Positions 7,395 to 15,359 of a stretch of 64,000 nt of DNA are shown one piece after another. Source of the DNA: Pseudorhodoferax sp047601025 (GTDB taxonomy: Bacteria; Pseudomonadota; Gammaproteobacteria; Burkholderiales; Burkholderiaceae_C). The notes beneath the pieces are model-generated. The model made no database searches and was not told the DNA's origin. It was given only the letters and a program-made list of their open reading frames with translations. The number at the start of each line of letters is the position of its first letter. Position 1 is the stretch's first letter. The stretch lies in assembly GCF_047601025.1 (NCBI RefSeq), contig NZ_JASGJZ010000001.1:1426001-1490000 (forward strand). The letters run 5' to 3'. The translations under genes and the position numbers were made by a program.

Positions 7395-9485
7395 ATGAAC
7401 ACCTTGCTCCTGCTTCCCCAAAGCGCGCTGTGGCGCTGGCTCGCCAGCGCGGCACTGGCCGCGTACGCGGCCCTGCTCCACCTGCCCCTGCAGGCGCAGA
7501 CGCGCGCCGAAGGCCCGCGCCAGCAGACCGAGAGCCCCTATTTCTTCGTGCGCGGCGGCATGCCCGGCGTGGACACGCTGCCGCTCGAGAGCACCGCGGT
7601 CGAGGTGCAGGTCTCCGGCGTGATCGCCGAGGTGCGCGTGGTCCAGCATTACCGCAACCGCGGCACGGCCGCGATCGAGGCCGATTACGTGTTCCCAGGC
7701 TCCACACGCGCGGCCGTGGGCGGCCTGCAGGTGCGCATCGCGGACCGGCTGGTCACGGCGCAAATCCGCGAGAAGCAGCAGGCCCGCATCGAGTACGACA
7801 CGGCCAGGCGCGAGGGCAGGACCGCCGCGCTGCTGGAGCAGCACCGGCCCAACGTGTTCCAGATGCGCGTCGCCAACATCCTGCCCGGCGACGCGGTGCA
7901 GGTGGAGCTGCGCTACACCGAGCTGCTGCTGCCGCAGGACGGGCGCTACCAGTTCGTGTTCCCGACCGTCGTCGGCCCGCGCTACGCCAGCGCCGCCGTG
8001 CCGGCCGGCGACGGCGCGCCCTGGGCCGCGCAGCCCACGCTGCCCGCCGGCGCGCCGCCGGCCAGCCGCTTCACGCTGCAGGCCCGGCTGGACGCGCCGC
8101 TGCCGCTGCACGACATCCGCTCGCGCACGCATGCGATCGCGGTGGACCAGGCGCAGGACCGGCCGACCCATGCGCGCGTCCGGCTGGCCGTGGACAGCGG
8201 CCCGGCCAACGACCGCGACTTCGTGCTCGACTACCGCCTGGCCGGCGACCAGCTCGCCGCCGGCCTGATGCTGGCGCCGGGCCAGGGGCCGGATGCGGAG
8301 AACTTCTTCCTCGCGCTGGTGCAGCCGCCGCAGGCCGTGGCGGCCACGCAGGTGGTGCCACGCGAGATCGTGTTCGTGGTCGACGTCTCCGGCTCCATGC
8401 ACGGCTTTCCGCTGGACACGGCCAAGGCCATGCTGCAGCGGCTGGCCGGCGGCCTGCGGCCGACGGACCGCTTCAACCTGCTGCTGTTCTCCGGCAGCAG
8501 CCGCATGCTGGCGCCGGCGTCGGTGCCGGCCACGCCCGCGAACATCGGGCGCGCGCTGGCCATGCTGGCCGCGGCCCAGGGCGGCGGCGGCACCGAGCTG
8601 CTGCCGGCGCTGCGCCGCGTCTACGCCAGCCCCAAGGCGCCGGACGTGTCGCGCACCGTCGTCCTGGTGACCGACGGCTACGTGACGGTCGAGCAGGAAG
8701 CCTTCGCGCTGGTGCGCCGGCACCTGGACCAGGCCAACCTGTTCGCGTTCGGCATCGGCTCCTCGGTCAACCGTGCGCTGATCGAGGGCCTGGCGCGCGC
8801 CGGCGGCGGCGAGCCCTTCGTCATCACCGACCCGGTGCAGGCGCCCGAGCAGGCGGTGCGCCTGTGGCGCATGGTCGAGGCGCCGGTGCTGACCGGCGTG
8901 CGGCTGCGCTTCGAGGGCCTGGACGTGTACGACCTGGAGCCGGCCGTGCAGCCCGACGTGCTGGGCGAGCGGCCGGTCGTGGTGTTCGGCAAGTGGCGCG
9001 GCCCGGCGCAGGGGCGGCTGGTCGTCGAAGGCCAGGGCGCCGACGGCCCCTGGCGGCAGGCCGTGCCGGTGCCGCCGGCGGCCGGGCCCGGCCAGGGCGC
9101 CGCGCTGCCGGCGCTGTGGGCGCGCCAGCGCATCGCGCAGCTGACGGACCAGGAGGCGCTGGACGGCGGCGACGCGCTGCGCGCCGAGATCACGCGGCTG
9201 GGCCTGGCCCACGCGCTGCTGACGCCGTACACCAGCTTCGTCGCCGTGGACCAGGTGGTGCGCAACCCCGATCCGGCCGGCACCCCGCATGTGCAGCAGC
9301 CGCAGCCGCTGCCGCAGGGCGTCGGCCCGCTGGCGCTGGGCGAATCCGCCGCCGTGGTGTCCGGCGTGGCCGTGCCCAGCACGCCCGAGCCCGGGACGCT
9401 GGGCGCGGCGCTGGTCGCGCTGTCGGTGCTGGCCCTGCTGCACCGGCGCGCGCGCCGCACCCGGGCCGGGAGGTTCACGGCATGA
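7395..9485 (+). CDS. VIT and vWA domain protein with PEP-CTERM exosortase sorting tail
   Basis: A 696-residue exported protein with a signal peptide (about 1-35), a VIT (vault inter-alpha-trypsin) domain (about 50-175) and a von Willebrand A domain (about 320-490). An intact MIDAS motif, DVSGSM, lies at 330-335. The C-terminus is a textbook exosortase tail: Pro-Glu-Pro at 664-666, a hydrophobic segment (about 669-685) and a basic end (HRRARRTR). This resembles the 'marine proteobacterial sortase target' architecture, but with a PEP-CTERM instead of an LPXTG signal. ATG 7395 is chosen because it begins the signal peptide; the frame is open far upstream as an antisense artefact. Its stop overlaps the exosortase start (ATGA), so the next gene is probably its dedicated processing enzyme. 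Confidence 0.9.
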   Translation: MNTLLLLPQSALWRWLASAALAAYAALLHLPLQAQTRAEGPRQQTESPYFFVRGGMPGVDTLPLESTAVEVQVSGVIAEVRVVQHYRNRGTAAIEADYVFPGSTRAAVGGLQVRIADRLVTAQIREKQQARIEYDTARREGRTAALLEQHRPNVFQMRVANILPGDAVQVELRYTELLLPQDGRYQFVFPTVVGPRYASAAVPAGDGAPWAAQPTLPAGAPPASRFTLQARLDAPLPLHDIRSRTHAIAVDQAQDRPTHARVRLAVDSGPANDRDFVLDYRLAGDQLAAGLMLAPGQGPDAENFFLALVQPPQAVAATQVVPREIVFVVDVSGSMHGFPLDTAKAMLQRLAGGLRPTDRFNLLLFSGSSRMLAPASVPATPANIGRALAMLAAAQGGGGTELLPALRRVYASPKAPDVSRTVVLVTDGYVTVEQEAFALVRRHLDQANLFAFGIGSSVNRALIEGLARAGGGEPFVITDPVQAPEQAVRLWRMVEAPVLTGVRLRFEGLDVYDLEPAVQPDVLGERPVVVFGKWRGPAQGRLVVEGQGADGPWRQAVPVPPAAGPGQGAALPALWARQRIAQLTDQEALDGGDALRAEITRLGLAHALLTPYTSFVAVDQVVRNPDPAGTPHVQQPQPLPQGVGPLALGESAAVVSGVAVPSTPEPGTLGAALVALSVLALLHRRARRTRAGRFTA

Positions 9486-10345
9486 ACGCCCACGCGCTGG
9501 TCCGCAGCCCGCGCTTCGTGCGCTGGGGCATCGCCGTCGACCGGCTGCCCGCCGGCGCCTGGCTGGCGCTGCAGGCCGTGGCCCTGCTGCCGGCCTGGAG
9601 CTGGATGGCGCGCCGGCTGGCCGACGGCTCGGACGACCCGCTGGGCCTGCTGGCCGTGGCCGCCCTGGCGCTGCTGGCCGTGCACCACCGGCGCGCGCTG
9701 CGGCCGTCGCCGGCGCTGGGCTGGCTGGCGCTGGCCACGCTGCTGACGCCGGCGGCCGCGCTGGCGCGCCCGGCCCTGCCGCCGCTGGCGGCCAGCCTGC
9801 TGGCCGTGCTGGCGCTGGCCTGCGCGCTGCTGGCCTTCCTGCCGCGCCGCGTCGCCGCCACGCCGGTGCTGGGGCTGGCGGTGCTGGCGCTGCCGCTGCT
9901 GTCCTCGCTGCAGTTCTATGCCGGCTATCCGCTGCGGGTGCTGACGGCCGAGGCCTCGCGCTGGCTGCTGGCGCCGTTCTTCACGGTCTGGCGCGAGGGC
10001 AGCACGCTGCTGGTGGACGGGCGGCTCGTCGTCGTCGATGCGCCCTGCTCGGGCGTGCAGATGGCCTGGCTGGGCTATGCCACGGCCTGCGCCGCGGCGC
10101 TGTGGTCGGGCCTGCCCGACCGCGCGGTGCTGGCGCGGCTGCCGTTCGCCGGCCTGGCGGTGCTGGCCGGCAACGTGCTGCGCAACAGCCTGCTGGTCGC
10201 GGCCGAGGGCGCCGGCCGGCCGCTGCCGGCCTGGGCCCACGAGGCGCTGGGCCTGGTGGTGCTGGCGGCCGTGTGCGGCGCCATCGCCTGGCGCATGCAG
10301 CGGCCGCAAACGTTCAACGGAGATCGCCATGCCCAGCCGGCTTGA
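9482..10345 (+). CDS. Exosortase (dedicated, adjacent to its PEP-CTERM substrate)
   Basis: A 287-residue polytopic inner-membrane transpeptidase of the exosortase/archaeosortase family with about seven or eight hydrophobic segments. The catalytic triad is readable: Cys189 in DAPCSGVQM, Arg234 in GNVLRNSLLV and His253 in WAHEALGL. Exosortases cleave PEP-CTERM proteins after export and attach them to a surface acceptor. It overlaps the VIT/vWA gene by 4 bases and the EpsI-like gene by 17. The usual C-terminal EpsI domain of many exosortases is absent and is supplied by that next gene. No exopolysaccharide cluster is adjacent, which is unusual, since classical EpsH exosortases lie in such clusters. 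The exact Xrt subclass cannot be assigned by eye. Confidence 0.88.
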   Translation: MNAHALVRSPRFVRWGIAVDRLPAGAWLALQAVALLPAWSWMARRLADGSDDPLGLLAVAALALLAVHHRRALRPSPALGWLALATLLTPAAALARPALPPLAASLLAVLALACALLAFLPRRVAATPVLGLAVLALPLLSSLQFYAGYPLRVLTAEASRWLLAPFFTVWREGSTLLVDGRLVVVDAPCSGVQMAWLGYATACAAALWSGLPDRAVLARLPFAGLAVLAGNVLRNSLLVAAEGAGRPLPAWAHEALGLVVLAAVCGAIAWRMQRPQTFNGDRHAQPA

Positions 10346-10907
10346 GGCCTTGTTCGCGAACCGCTTCGTGCACCGCGTGCTGCACAAGACGGCCTTCGGC
10401 GCGGTGCTGGCCGCCAGCGCCGCCTGGTCCGCCATGCAGGCGCTGGCGCTGGCGCTGGCGCCGGCGGCGGCGCCAGCACCCCGGGCGGACTGGGAATGGC
10501 CGGCGCAGTGGGACGGCGCGCCGCTGCGCCCGCTGGCGCCGACGGCCGTGGAGCAGCGCTTCGCGCGCCGGTTCCCGGGCGCGCTGCTGCGCGCCACCGA
10601 CGGCCGCCGAGCGCTGGTGCTGCGCCACGTGGACGCGCCCACGCGCATGCTGCACCCGGCCGCGGACTGCTACCGCGCGCTGGGCTGGCGCATCGCCGGC
10701 CCCGGCCTGGAGCGCGACGCGCAGCAGCGCCACTGGCGCTGCTTCACGGCCCGGCGCGACGGCAGCGTGCCGCTGCGCGTGTGCGAGCGCATCACCGACG
10801 CCCGGGGCCAGGCCTTCACCGACACCTCGGCCTGGTACTGGGCGGCCCAGCGCGGCCGGTCCACCGGCCCCTGGCTGGCCGTGACCACCGCGCAGCCGGT
10901 GCCCTGA
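10329..10907 (+). CDS. EpsI-like exosortase-associated protein
   Basis: A 192-residue protein with one N-terminal membrane anchor (about 22-45) and a periplasmic domain. HPAADCYRALGW and ITDARGQAFTDTSAWYW resemble the DUF3485/EpsI domains that accompany or are fused to exosortases. The start at 10329 has a GGAG ribosome binding site 7 bases upstream and lies inside the exosortase gene. The stop TGA shares one base with the ATG of the glycosyltransferase gene. Its function is unknown; EpsI domains are thought to support exosortase or polymer assembly. The family call rests on position, size and the conserved C-Y-R-x-x-G-W motif. Confidence 0.7.
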   Translation: MPSRLEALFANRFVHRVLHKTAFGAVLAASAAWSAMQALALALAPAAAPAPRADWEWPAQWDGAPLRPLAPTAVEQRFARRFPGALLRATDGRRALVLRHVDAPTRMLHPAADCYRALGWRIAGPGLERDAQQRHWRCFTARRDGSVPLRVCERITDARGQAFTDTSAWYWAAQRGRSTGPWLAVTTAQPVP

Positions 10908-12025
10908 TGCGCCGCGCCGTCCCCGCGCTGCTCGCCCTGGCCGCACTCCTGCTGGCGGCGGTGGCGCTGCTGCTGCACCTGCTGGCGCCGCGGCCGGGGG
11001 AATGGGCGGCGACGCTGCCGGTCGGCCCCTGGCAGGTCCGCGCCGGCGTGCCCACGCTGCTGCGCCTGGCCACGGCACCGGCCTTCGCGGCGTGGCTGGA
11101 CGGGCGGCGCTTCGCCACGCGCTGGGGCCCGGTGCACTGGCAGTGGTCGCGCGCCGACCGCAGCCTGCACCTGGCGTGCGCGCCCTGCCGCGTCGCGCTG
11201 CCGGCGCTGGGCGACGCGCCGGTGGAGCTGCCGCGCCTCGCGCTGGCGGTGTTCCGCGACGGCGAGCACCTGCACGGCGTGCTGCGCGCCGACACCGGCA
11301 CGGAAGGCGGCCCGGCGCTGCAGGCCTGGTTCAGCGGCCGGCTGCGGCAGGACGGCCTGGCGCTGCGCCTGCGGCTACCCGGCACGCCGATCGCCGACGC
11401 CTACGCCGTGCTGGCCCCGCGCCTGCCCGAGCTGGCGCAGGCCCGCATCGGCGGCCGCCTCGCGCTGCAGGCGGCGTGGGACCTGCCGGCCGGCCGGCTG
11501 CGCATCGCGCCGCGGATGGACGGCTTCACCGTCCAGGGCCTGGGCACCGGGCTGCTGGCCGATGCCGTCTCCGCCTGCGGCCCGCCCAGCCGGCTGCGGC
11601 GCGGCGACGTTCTCGCGCGCGCCGTGCTGGCCGCCGAGGACCAGCGCTTCTTCGAGCATCCCGGCTACGACCTGCAGGAGCTGCAGGCCGCGCTGGCGGC
11701 CAACCGCTCGGCTGGCGGCGTGCGCCGCGGCGCCAGCACGCTGAGCCAGCAGCTGGCCAAGCGCCTGGTGACCGGCGGCGAGCGCCGCCTGGAGCGCAAG
11801 CTGCGCGAACTGCTGTACGCGGTGGAGATGGAGCAGACGCTGGGCAAGGCCCGCATCCTGCGGCTGTACCTGGACAACGCGCCGTGGGGCGCAGGCGTCT
11901 GCGGCGCCGAGGCCGCCGCGCGGCACTACTTCGGCCGCGGCGCGGGCGAGCTCACGCGCGCGCAAGCCACCTGGCTGGCCGGGCAGCTGCGCCGGCCGCA
12001 CGGGCCGGACCGCCCGGCCGACTGA
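10907..12025 (+). CDS. Membrane-anchored GT51 peptidoglycan glycosyltransferase
   Basis: A 372-residue protein with an N-terminal membrane helix (about 5-27), a 200-residue region of unknown fold, then a GT51 transglycosylase domain (about 225-370). The GT51 motifs are intact: E244-D in AEDQRFFEHPGYD, GASTLSQQLAKRL near 275-287, and RKLRELLYAVEMEQTLGK before LYLDNAPWG. There is no penicillin-binding transpeptidase domain, so it is a monofunctional glycan-strand polymerase resembling MtgA with an added N-terminal domain. It is translationally coupled as the last gene of the VIT-exosortase operon, linking that system to peptidoglycan synthesis. The extra N-terminal domain may interact with the other operon products (inference). 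Confidence 0.85.
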   Translation: MRRAVPALLALAALLLAAVALLLHLLAPRPGEWAATLPVGPWQVRAGVPTLLRLATAPAFAAWLDGRRFATRWGPVHWQWSRADRSLHLACAPCRVALPALGDAPVELPRLALAVFRDGEHLHGVLRADTGTEGGPALQAWFSGRLRQDGLALRLRLPGTPIADAYAVLAPRLPELAQARIGGRLALQAAWDLPAGRLRIAPRMDGFTVQGLGTGLLADAVSACGPPSRLRRGDVLARAVLAAEDQRFFEHPGYDLQELQAALAANRSAGGVRRGASTLSQQLAKRLVTGGERRLERKLRELLYAVEMEQTLGKARILRLYLDNAPWGAGVCGAEAAARHYFGRGAGELTRAQATWLAGQLRRPHGPDRPAD

Positions 12026-12036
12026 TTAACGCACCA

Positions 12037-12071
12037 GGGCGCGCCGGGCCCCGGGCACGCCCGGCGCGCCC
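12037..12071. terminator. Strong hairpin between convergent genes
   Basis: A perfect 13-base-pair stem (12037-12049 with 12059-12071) and a 9-base loop lie between the convergent GT51 and flavin-reductase-fold genes. There is no T-run on either strand. It probably ends transcription from both sides or acts as a 3' stabilising structure. Confidence 0.55.
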
Positions 12072-12083
12072 CCGCCGCCGCTA

Positions 12084-12554
12084 CTACGCCATCACCTCGG
12101 CATAGCGCGGCGCCAGGATGGACGTCGCATCGCCCAACCCGCCGACGAAGCGCACCGCGCGCACCGCCACCTGGAACAGCGAGAAGTCGGCGAAGCCGAA
12201 GGTCTCCGCGCTCTCGGGAAAGCGGGCCAGGTAGCACGCGCGCGCCTCGGCATGCGCCGCGCCGTCCGCCGCCAGCGGCGTGGCGCGGCCCTGCACGCTG
12301 GCGCGCGGGCGCTCGCGCGCGGACGGGGCCGCGCCTTCCGGCGCCACGACCAGCAGCGCGACGGCCGGCTCGGCCAGCATGTCGGCCGTGTGCGTGGCCA
12401 GGCCGCTCACGTGCAGCACGAAGCCCCGGCCCTGCGGCAGCAGCGCGTACGGCACCATGGACACGGCCGGCGCGCCGCGGTGCAGCGTGGCCAGCGCCGC
12501 GACCTGCTGCGACAGCAGCAGCCCGCGCAGGACGGCGGCCTGCTGCGGGTTCAT
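12084..12554 (-). CDS. Pyridoxamine 5'-phosphate oxidase-like (HugZ-type) flavin-fold protein
   Basis: A 156-residue protein of the PNPOx-like split-barrel superfamily. The opening LRGLLLSQQVAALATLH and SMVPYALLPQG, and the later FADFSLFQVAV and RFVGGLGDATSI, are typical of the short HugZ/CREG-like members. These bind flavin or haem; HugZ itself degrades haem. The C-terminal haem-binding extension of HugZ is missing, so haem oxygenase activity is doubtful. It lies 43 bases downstream of the PaaI-type thioesterase gene on the same strand and may be co-transcribed with it. Confidence 0.75.
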   Translation of the reverse strand: MNPQQAAVLRGLLLSQQVAALATLHRGAPAVSMVPYALLPQGRGFVLHVSGLATHTADMLAEPAVALLVVAPEGAAPSARERPRASVQGRATPLAADGAAHAEARACYLARFPESAETFGFADFSLFQVAVRAVRFVGGLGDATSILAPRYAEVMA

Positions 12555-12597
12555 CGGATGCGGCCGCCCGGCGGCGGCACGGCACGCGGGGGCGTCG

Positions 12598-13020
12598 TCA
12601 CGGCGCCGGCGCCCGCTCGACCAGCTTGAAGGTGCCGGTGGCCAGCGTCAGCAGCGTGCCGTCGGCGTCGCGCGCCTCGCCGCGCACGAAGCACAGCGAC
12701 TTGCCGCGCCGCTCGCAGCGGGCGGTGGCGATCACGTCGCCGCGCGTGCCGGCCACGTAGTGCAGCACCAGGTCCACGGTGATCACGCCGTAGCGGCTCG
12801 GGGCGTGCGCACGCGCGGCGCAGGACAGCACGGCGTCCATCAGCACCGCGTAGGCGCCGCCGTGCACGTCGCCGCGGCTGTTGGTGTAGCGCGGATCGGC
12901 GGGCATCAGCACGGTGGCCTGGTCGTCGCCGATGCGCACGCCGCGCAGGCCGAAGGCCTGGGCGATGGGAATGCGCAGGCCAAACAGGGTGTCGGGGGCT
13001 TCGAGGCTGAACGAGTTCAT
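12598..13020 (-). CDS. PaaI-type hotdog thioesterase
   Basis: A 140-residue hotdog-fold protein. The pattern N-S-R-G-D-V-H-G-G (NSRGDVHGGAYAVLMDAVLS) is the PaaI/4HBT active-site helix, with the catalytic acidic residue in the following LMDAVLS segment. VTVDLVLHYVAGTRGDVIATAR is the typical central strand. Such enzymes hydrolyse acyl-CoA or aryl-CoA thioesters; the substrate cannot be told. The start at 13020 begins the conserved N-terminus MNSFSLEAPDTLFG. It is the first gene of a probable two-gene unit with the PNPOx-like gene. Confidence 0.85.
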   Translation of the reverse strand: MNSFSLEAPDTLFGLRIPIAQAFGLRGVRIGDDQATVLMPADPRYTNSRGDVHGGAYAVLMDAVLSCAARAHAPSRYGVITVDLVLHYVAGTRGDVIATARCERRGKSLCFVRGEARDADGTLLTLATGTFKLVERAPAP

Positions 13021-13466
13021 GGCTGCGGTCGGAAGGGAAGTCGTGACGGGGCCGCAGCGTACCGCAGCAGCAGCCGCGCCGATCAGAAGCGGTGGATGGA
13101 TCGATCGCGCCCACGACGGAGGGCGACGGGCCGCAGGCGCAGGGCGCCGCCCTGGCCCTGGCCGGTGCCAAGGCAATCACGGCAACGCCCGAACGGGAGG
13201 CGTGCCCCGGCCCGGACACGGCGATGGCGATGCACGCGGACGCTCATCGGGGGCCTCGAGCGGGTGTGGGGGATCCGTTCACAACGCCTTGTTCTTGATG
13301 CCTCGGACCGACTCGGGTCGCCCGAGCGCCGTCCCTTGGGCCAGTCCATGCAGCCCGTGCGTGGGCACTGGGCGCAGGCGTTGGACCGTCCTTTCTCGCA
13401 GCCCGAACGGTTGCAGGAGCTTGCGGTTCGCATCGACAAGCATGGGCGTGAAGGGACGTGTTCGAC
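13021..13466. other. Intergenic region holding dispersed repeat copy A and a possible gene remnant
   Basis: There is no intact gene in 446 bases. The left part holds the dispersed repeat described separately (13099-13280). The right part has a minus-strand open stretch (about 13279-13455) that reads MLVDANRKLLQPFGLRER and ends with a stop next to the repeat. It has no good start or recognisable domain and may be a decayed coding sequence. Confidence 0.4.
13099..13280 (+). repeat. Dispersed intergenic repeat, copy A
   Basis: About 180 bases are similar to 32326-32495 in the same orientation. Both begin with GATCGCGCCCAC and share blocks such as GGCGATGGCGATG. The best-conserved core is GGACGCTCATCGGGGGCCTC near 13238. 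Both copies are intergenic. No transposase or clean terminal inverted repeats are present. Confidence 0.65.
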
Positions 13467-13997
13467 TCAAACCTTGTCGGCCTGCGCGCGGATCTCCGCG
13501 GAGCGCTGGGCCAGCTCGTGGCGCAGCTGCTTGCGCGCCTGCGCCTGGGCGTGGCGGCGCCGCTCGTCGGGCGAGAACGGGCGCAGCGGCGCCACGGGCA
13601 CCGGCTTGCGCTCCTCGTCCACCGCCACCATCGTGAAGAAGCAGCTGTTCACGTGGCGCGAGGCCTGGGTGCGGATGTCCTCGGCGATGACCTTGATGCC
13701 GATCTCCATCGAGGAGCGGCCGGTGTAGTTGACCGAGGCCAGGAAGGTCACCAGCTCGCCGACCTTGATCGGCTCGCGGAACATCACCTCGTCCACCGAC
13801 AGCGTGACCACGTAGCAGCCCGAATAGCGCGCCGCGCAGGCGTAGGCCACCTGGTCGAGCAGCTTGAGGATGGTGCCGCCGTGCACGTTGCCAGCGAAGT
13901 TGGCGGTGTCCGGCGTCATGAGCACGGTCATCATGAGCTGGTGGGCGGGCAGGTCCAAGCGGGTTCTCCGGCAGCGGGTGGGGCCGCGGATTGTCAT
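13467..13997 (-). CDS. Acyl-CoA thioesterase, YciA/BACH type
   Basis: A 176-residue hotdog thioesterase. LMTPDTANFAGNVHGGTILKL and DQVAYACAARYSG form the N-x-x-G-x-V-H-G-G active-site helix with the catalytic Asp in LLDQVAY. VTLSVDEVMFREPIKVGE is the substrate-binding strand. The family hydrolyses long- or medium-chain acyl-CoAs in the cytoplasm. A Lys/Arg/Gln-rich C-terminal tail (about 140-176) looks like a charged helix and is seen in proteobacterial relatives. ATG 13997 gives an unusual Arg-rich start, so the true start may be slightly later. The gene is divergent from the 424-residue unknown protein. Confidence 0.85.
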   Translation of the reverse strand: MTIRGPTRCRRTRLDLPAHQLMMTVLMTPDTANFAGNVHGGTILKLLDQVAYACAARYSGCYVVTLSVDEVMFREPIKVGELVTFLASVNYTGRSSMEIGIKVIAEDIRTQASRHVNSCFFTMVAVDEERKPVPVAPLRPFSPDERRRHAQAQARKQLRHELAQRSAEIRAQADKV

Positions 13998-14035
13998 GCG
14001 AAAGCCGTGCCAGGGCCATGCCGTAGCATGCCGCG

Positions 14036-15310
14036 ATGCGTTTCCTTGCCAAGAGCCTCGCCGCGCTGCTGCTGGCGGCCGCCGTCGTCCTGCCGCTGGG
14101 CGTGGCGGGCCTGCTGGCGCTGGCCTGGTACTGCAGCGACGAGGCGCCGGCCGTCGCGCGCGCCGCCGCCACGCCCGCCGAGGCCGCCCGCGCCAGGCAG
14201 CTGGCCGCGCGCAGCGATCCGCGCCGCGCCCCGCCCGGCGTGCTGCGCACCATCACGCTGACGCAGGAGGACCTGGACCTGCTGCTGCCCCACCTGGCCG
14301 CGCACGCGGCCAAGGGCCAGGCGCGCGCCGAGCTGCAGCCCGGCCGCGCCCGGCTGCGGCTGAGCCTGCCGCTGCCCAGCAACCCGTTCGGCCCCTGGCT
14401 GAACGTGCAGGCGCAGCTGGTGCAGGCCGGCGACCTGCCGCAGGTGCAGGACATGCGCCTGGGCCGGCTGGCGCTGCCGCAGCCGGTGGCCGACTGGCTG
14501 CTGGCGCGCGGCCTGGGCTGGCTGCAGCGCCAGCCCGGCGCCGAGGCGCTGGATTCCATCGCCCAGGTGCAGATCACGCCCGACGCGCTGCGCATCGCCT
14601 ACGCCTGGAACGACGGCGCGCCGGCCGCGCTGAAGGCCGCGCAGGCCGGCCCGGAGGAGACCGCCCGCCTGCGCGTCTACCAGGAGCACCTGCAAGCAGC
14701 GGCGGCACAGGCGGCCGCGCCGGGACAGCCGCTGCCCGCGCTGCTGCAGCCGCTGCTGGAGCTGGCCGGCCGCCGCGCCGCCGGCAACGCCGCCGCGCGC
14801 GCCGCGGAGCAGCGCGCCGCGCTGCTGGCGCTGGCCTTCCACGTCAACGGCAAGGGCCTGGCGGCGATCGTGCCGGCGCTGGCCGATGCGCCGGCCCCGC
14901 TGCCGCGCAACGTGCACCTGGCCGGCCGCAGCGACCTGGCCCAGCACTTCGCCGTCTCGGCGGCGCTGGCCGCCGTGGCCGGCACGCCGCTGGCCGACGC
15001 CGTCGGCCCGTACAAGGCGCAGGAAGACGCCGGCCAGGACGGCGGCGGCTTTTCCTTCGCCGATCTCGCGGCCGACCGCGCCGGCGCGCGCTTCGGCGCG
15101 CTGGCCGTGGCGGCGGACCAGGGCCGGCTGCAGCAGCGCCTGGCCGCGGGCCTGACCGAGCAGGACCTGCTGCCGCCGCTGCGCGACCTGCCCGAGTTCC
15201 TGCCGCAGGCCGTGTTCGAGCGCCGCTACGGCGAGGTGGGCAGCCCGGCGTTCAAGCGCATGCGGGGCAACATCGACCGGCGCATCGGGGTGCTGGCGCT
15301 GTACCGCTAG
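14036..15310 (+). CDS. Membrane-anchored protein of unknown function
   Basis: A 424-residue protein that I do not recognise. It has one N-terminal transmembrane or signal-anchor segment (about 7-33) followed by an Ala/Leu-rich, probably periplasmic, region without cysteines beyond the anchor. Readable features are TITLTQEDLDLLLPHLAAH (about 72-90), ITPDALRIAYAW and a C-terminal block FLPQAVFERRYGEVGSPAF, which suggest a folded conserved domain. Codon use is that of the surrounding core genes, so it is a genuine gene. It stands alone between a divergent thioesterase and convergent hmp, with a hairpin at 15318. Confidence 0.6.
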   Translation: MRFLAKSLAALLLAAAVVLPLGVAGLLALAWYCSDEAPAVARAAATPAEAARARQLAARSDPRRAPPGVLRTITLTQEDLDLLLPHLAAHAAKGQARAELQPGRARLRLSLPLPSNPFGPWLNVQAQLVQAGDLPQVQDMRLGRLALPQPVADWLLARGLGWLQRQPGAEALDSIAQVQITPDALRIAYAWNDGAPAALKAAQAGPEETARLRVYQEHLQAAAAQAAAPGQPLPALLQPLLELAGRRAAGNAAARAAEQRAALLALAFHVNGKGLAAIVPALADAPAPLPRNVHLAGRSDLAQHFAVSAALAAVAGTPLADAVGPYKAQEDAGQDGGGFSFADLAADRAGARFGALAVAADQGRLQQRLAAGLTEQDLLPPLRDLPEFLPQAVFERRYGEVGSPAFKRMRGNIDRRIGVLALYR

Positions 15311-15317
15311 CCGGCGC

Positions 15318-15335
15318 GGCGGGCGCGCGCCCGCC
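15318..15335. terminator. Hairpin between convergent genes
   Basis: The stem GGCGGGC (15318-15324) pairs with GCCCGCC (15329-15335) around a GCGC loop, between the convergent 424-residue protein gene and hmp. No T-run is seen. Confidence 0.4.
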
Positions 15336-15359
15336 GGATCCACCGGCCGCCCCCGCCGC

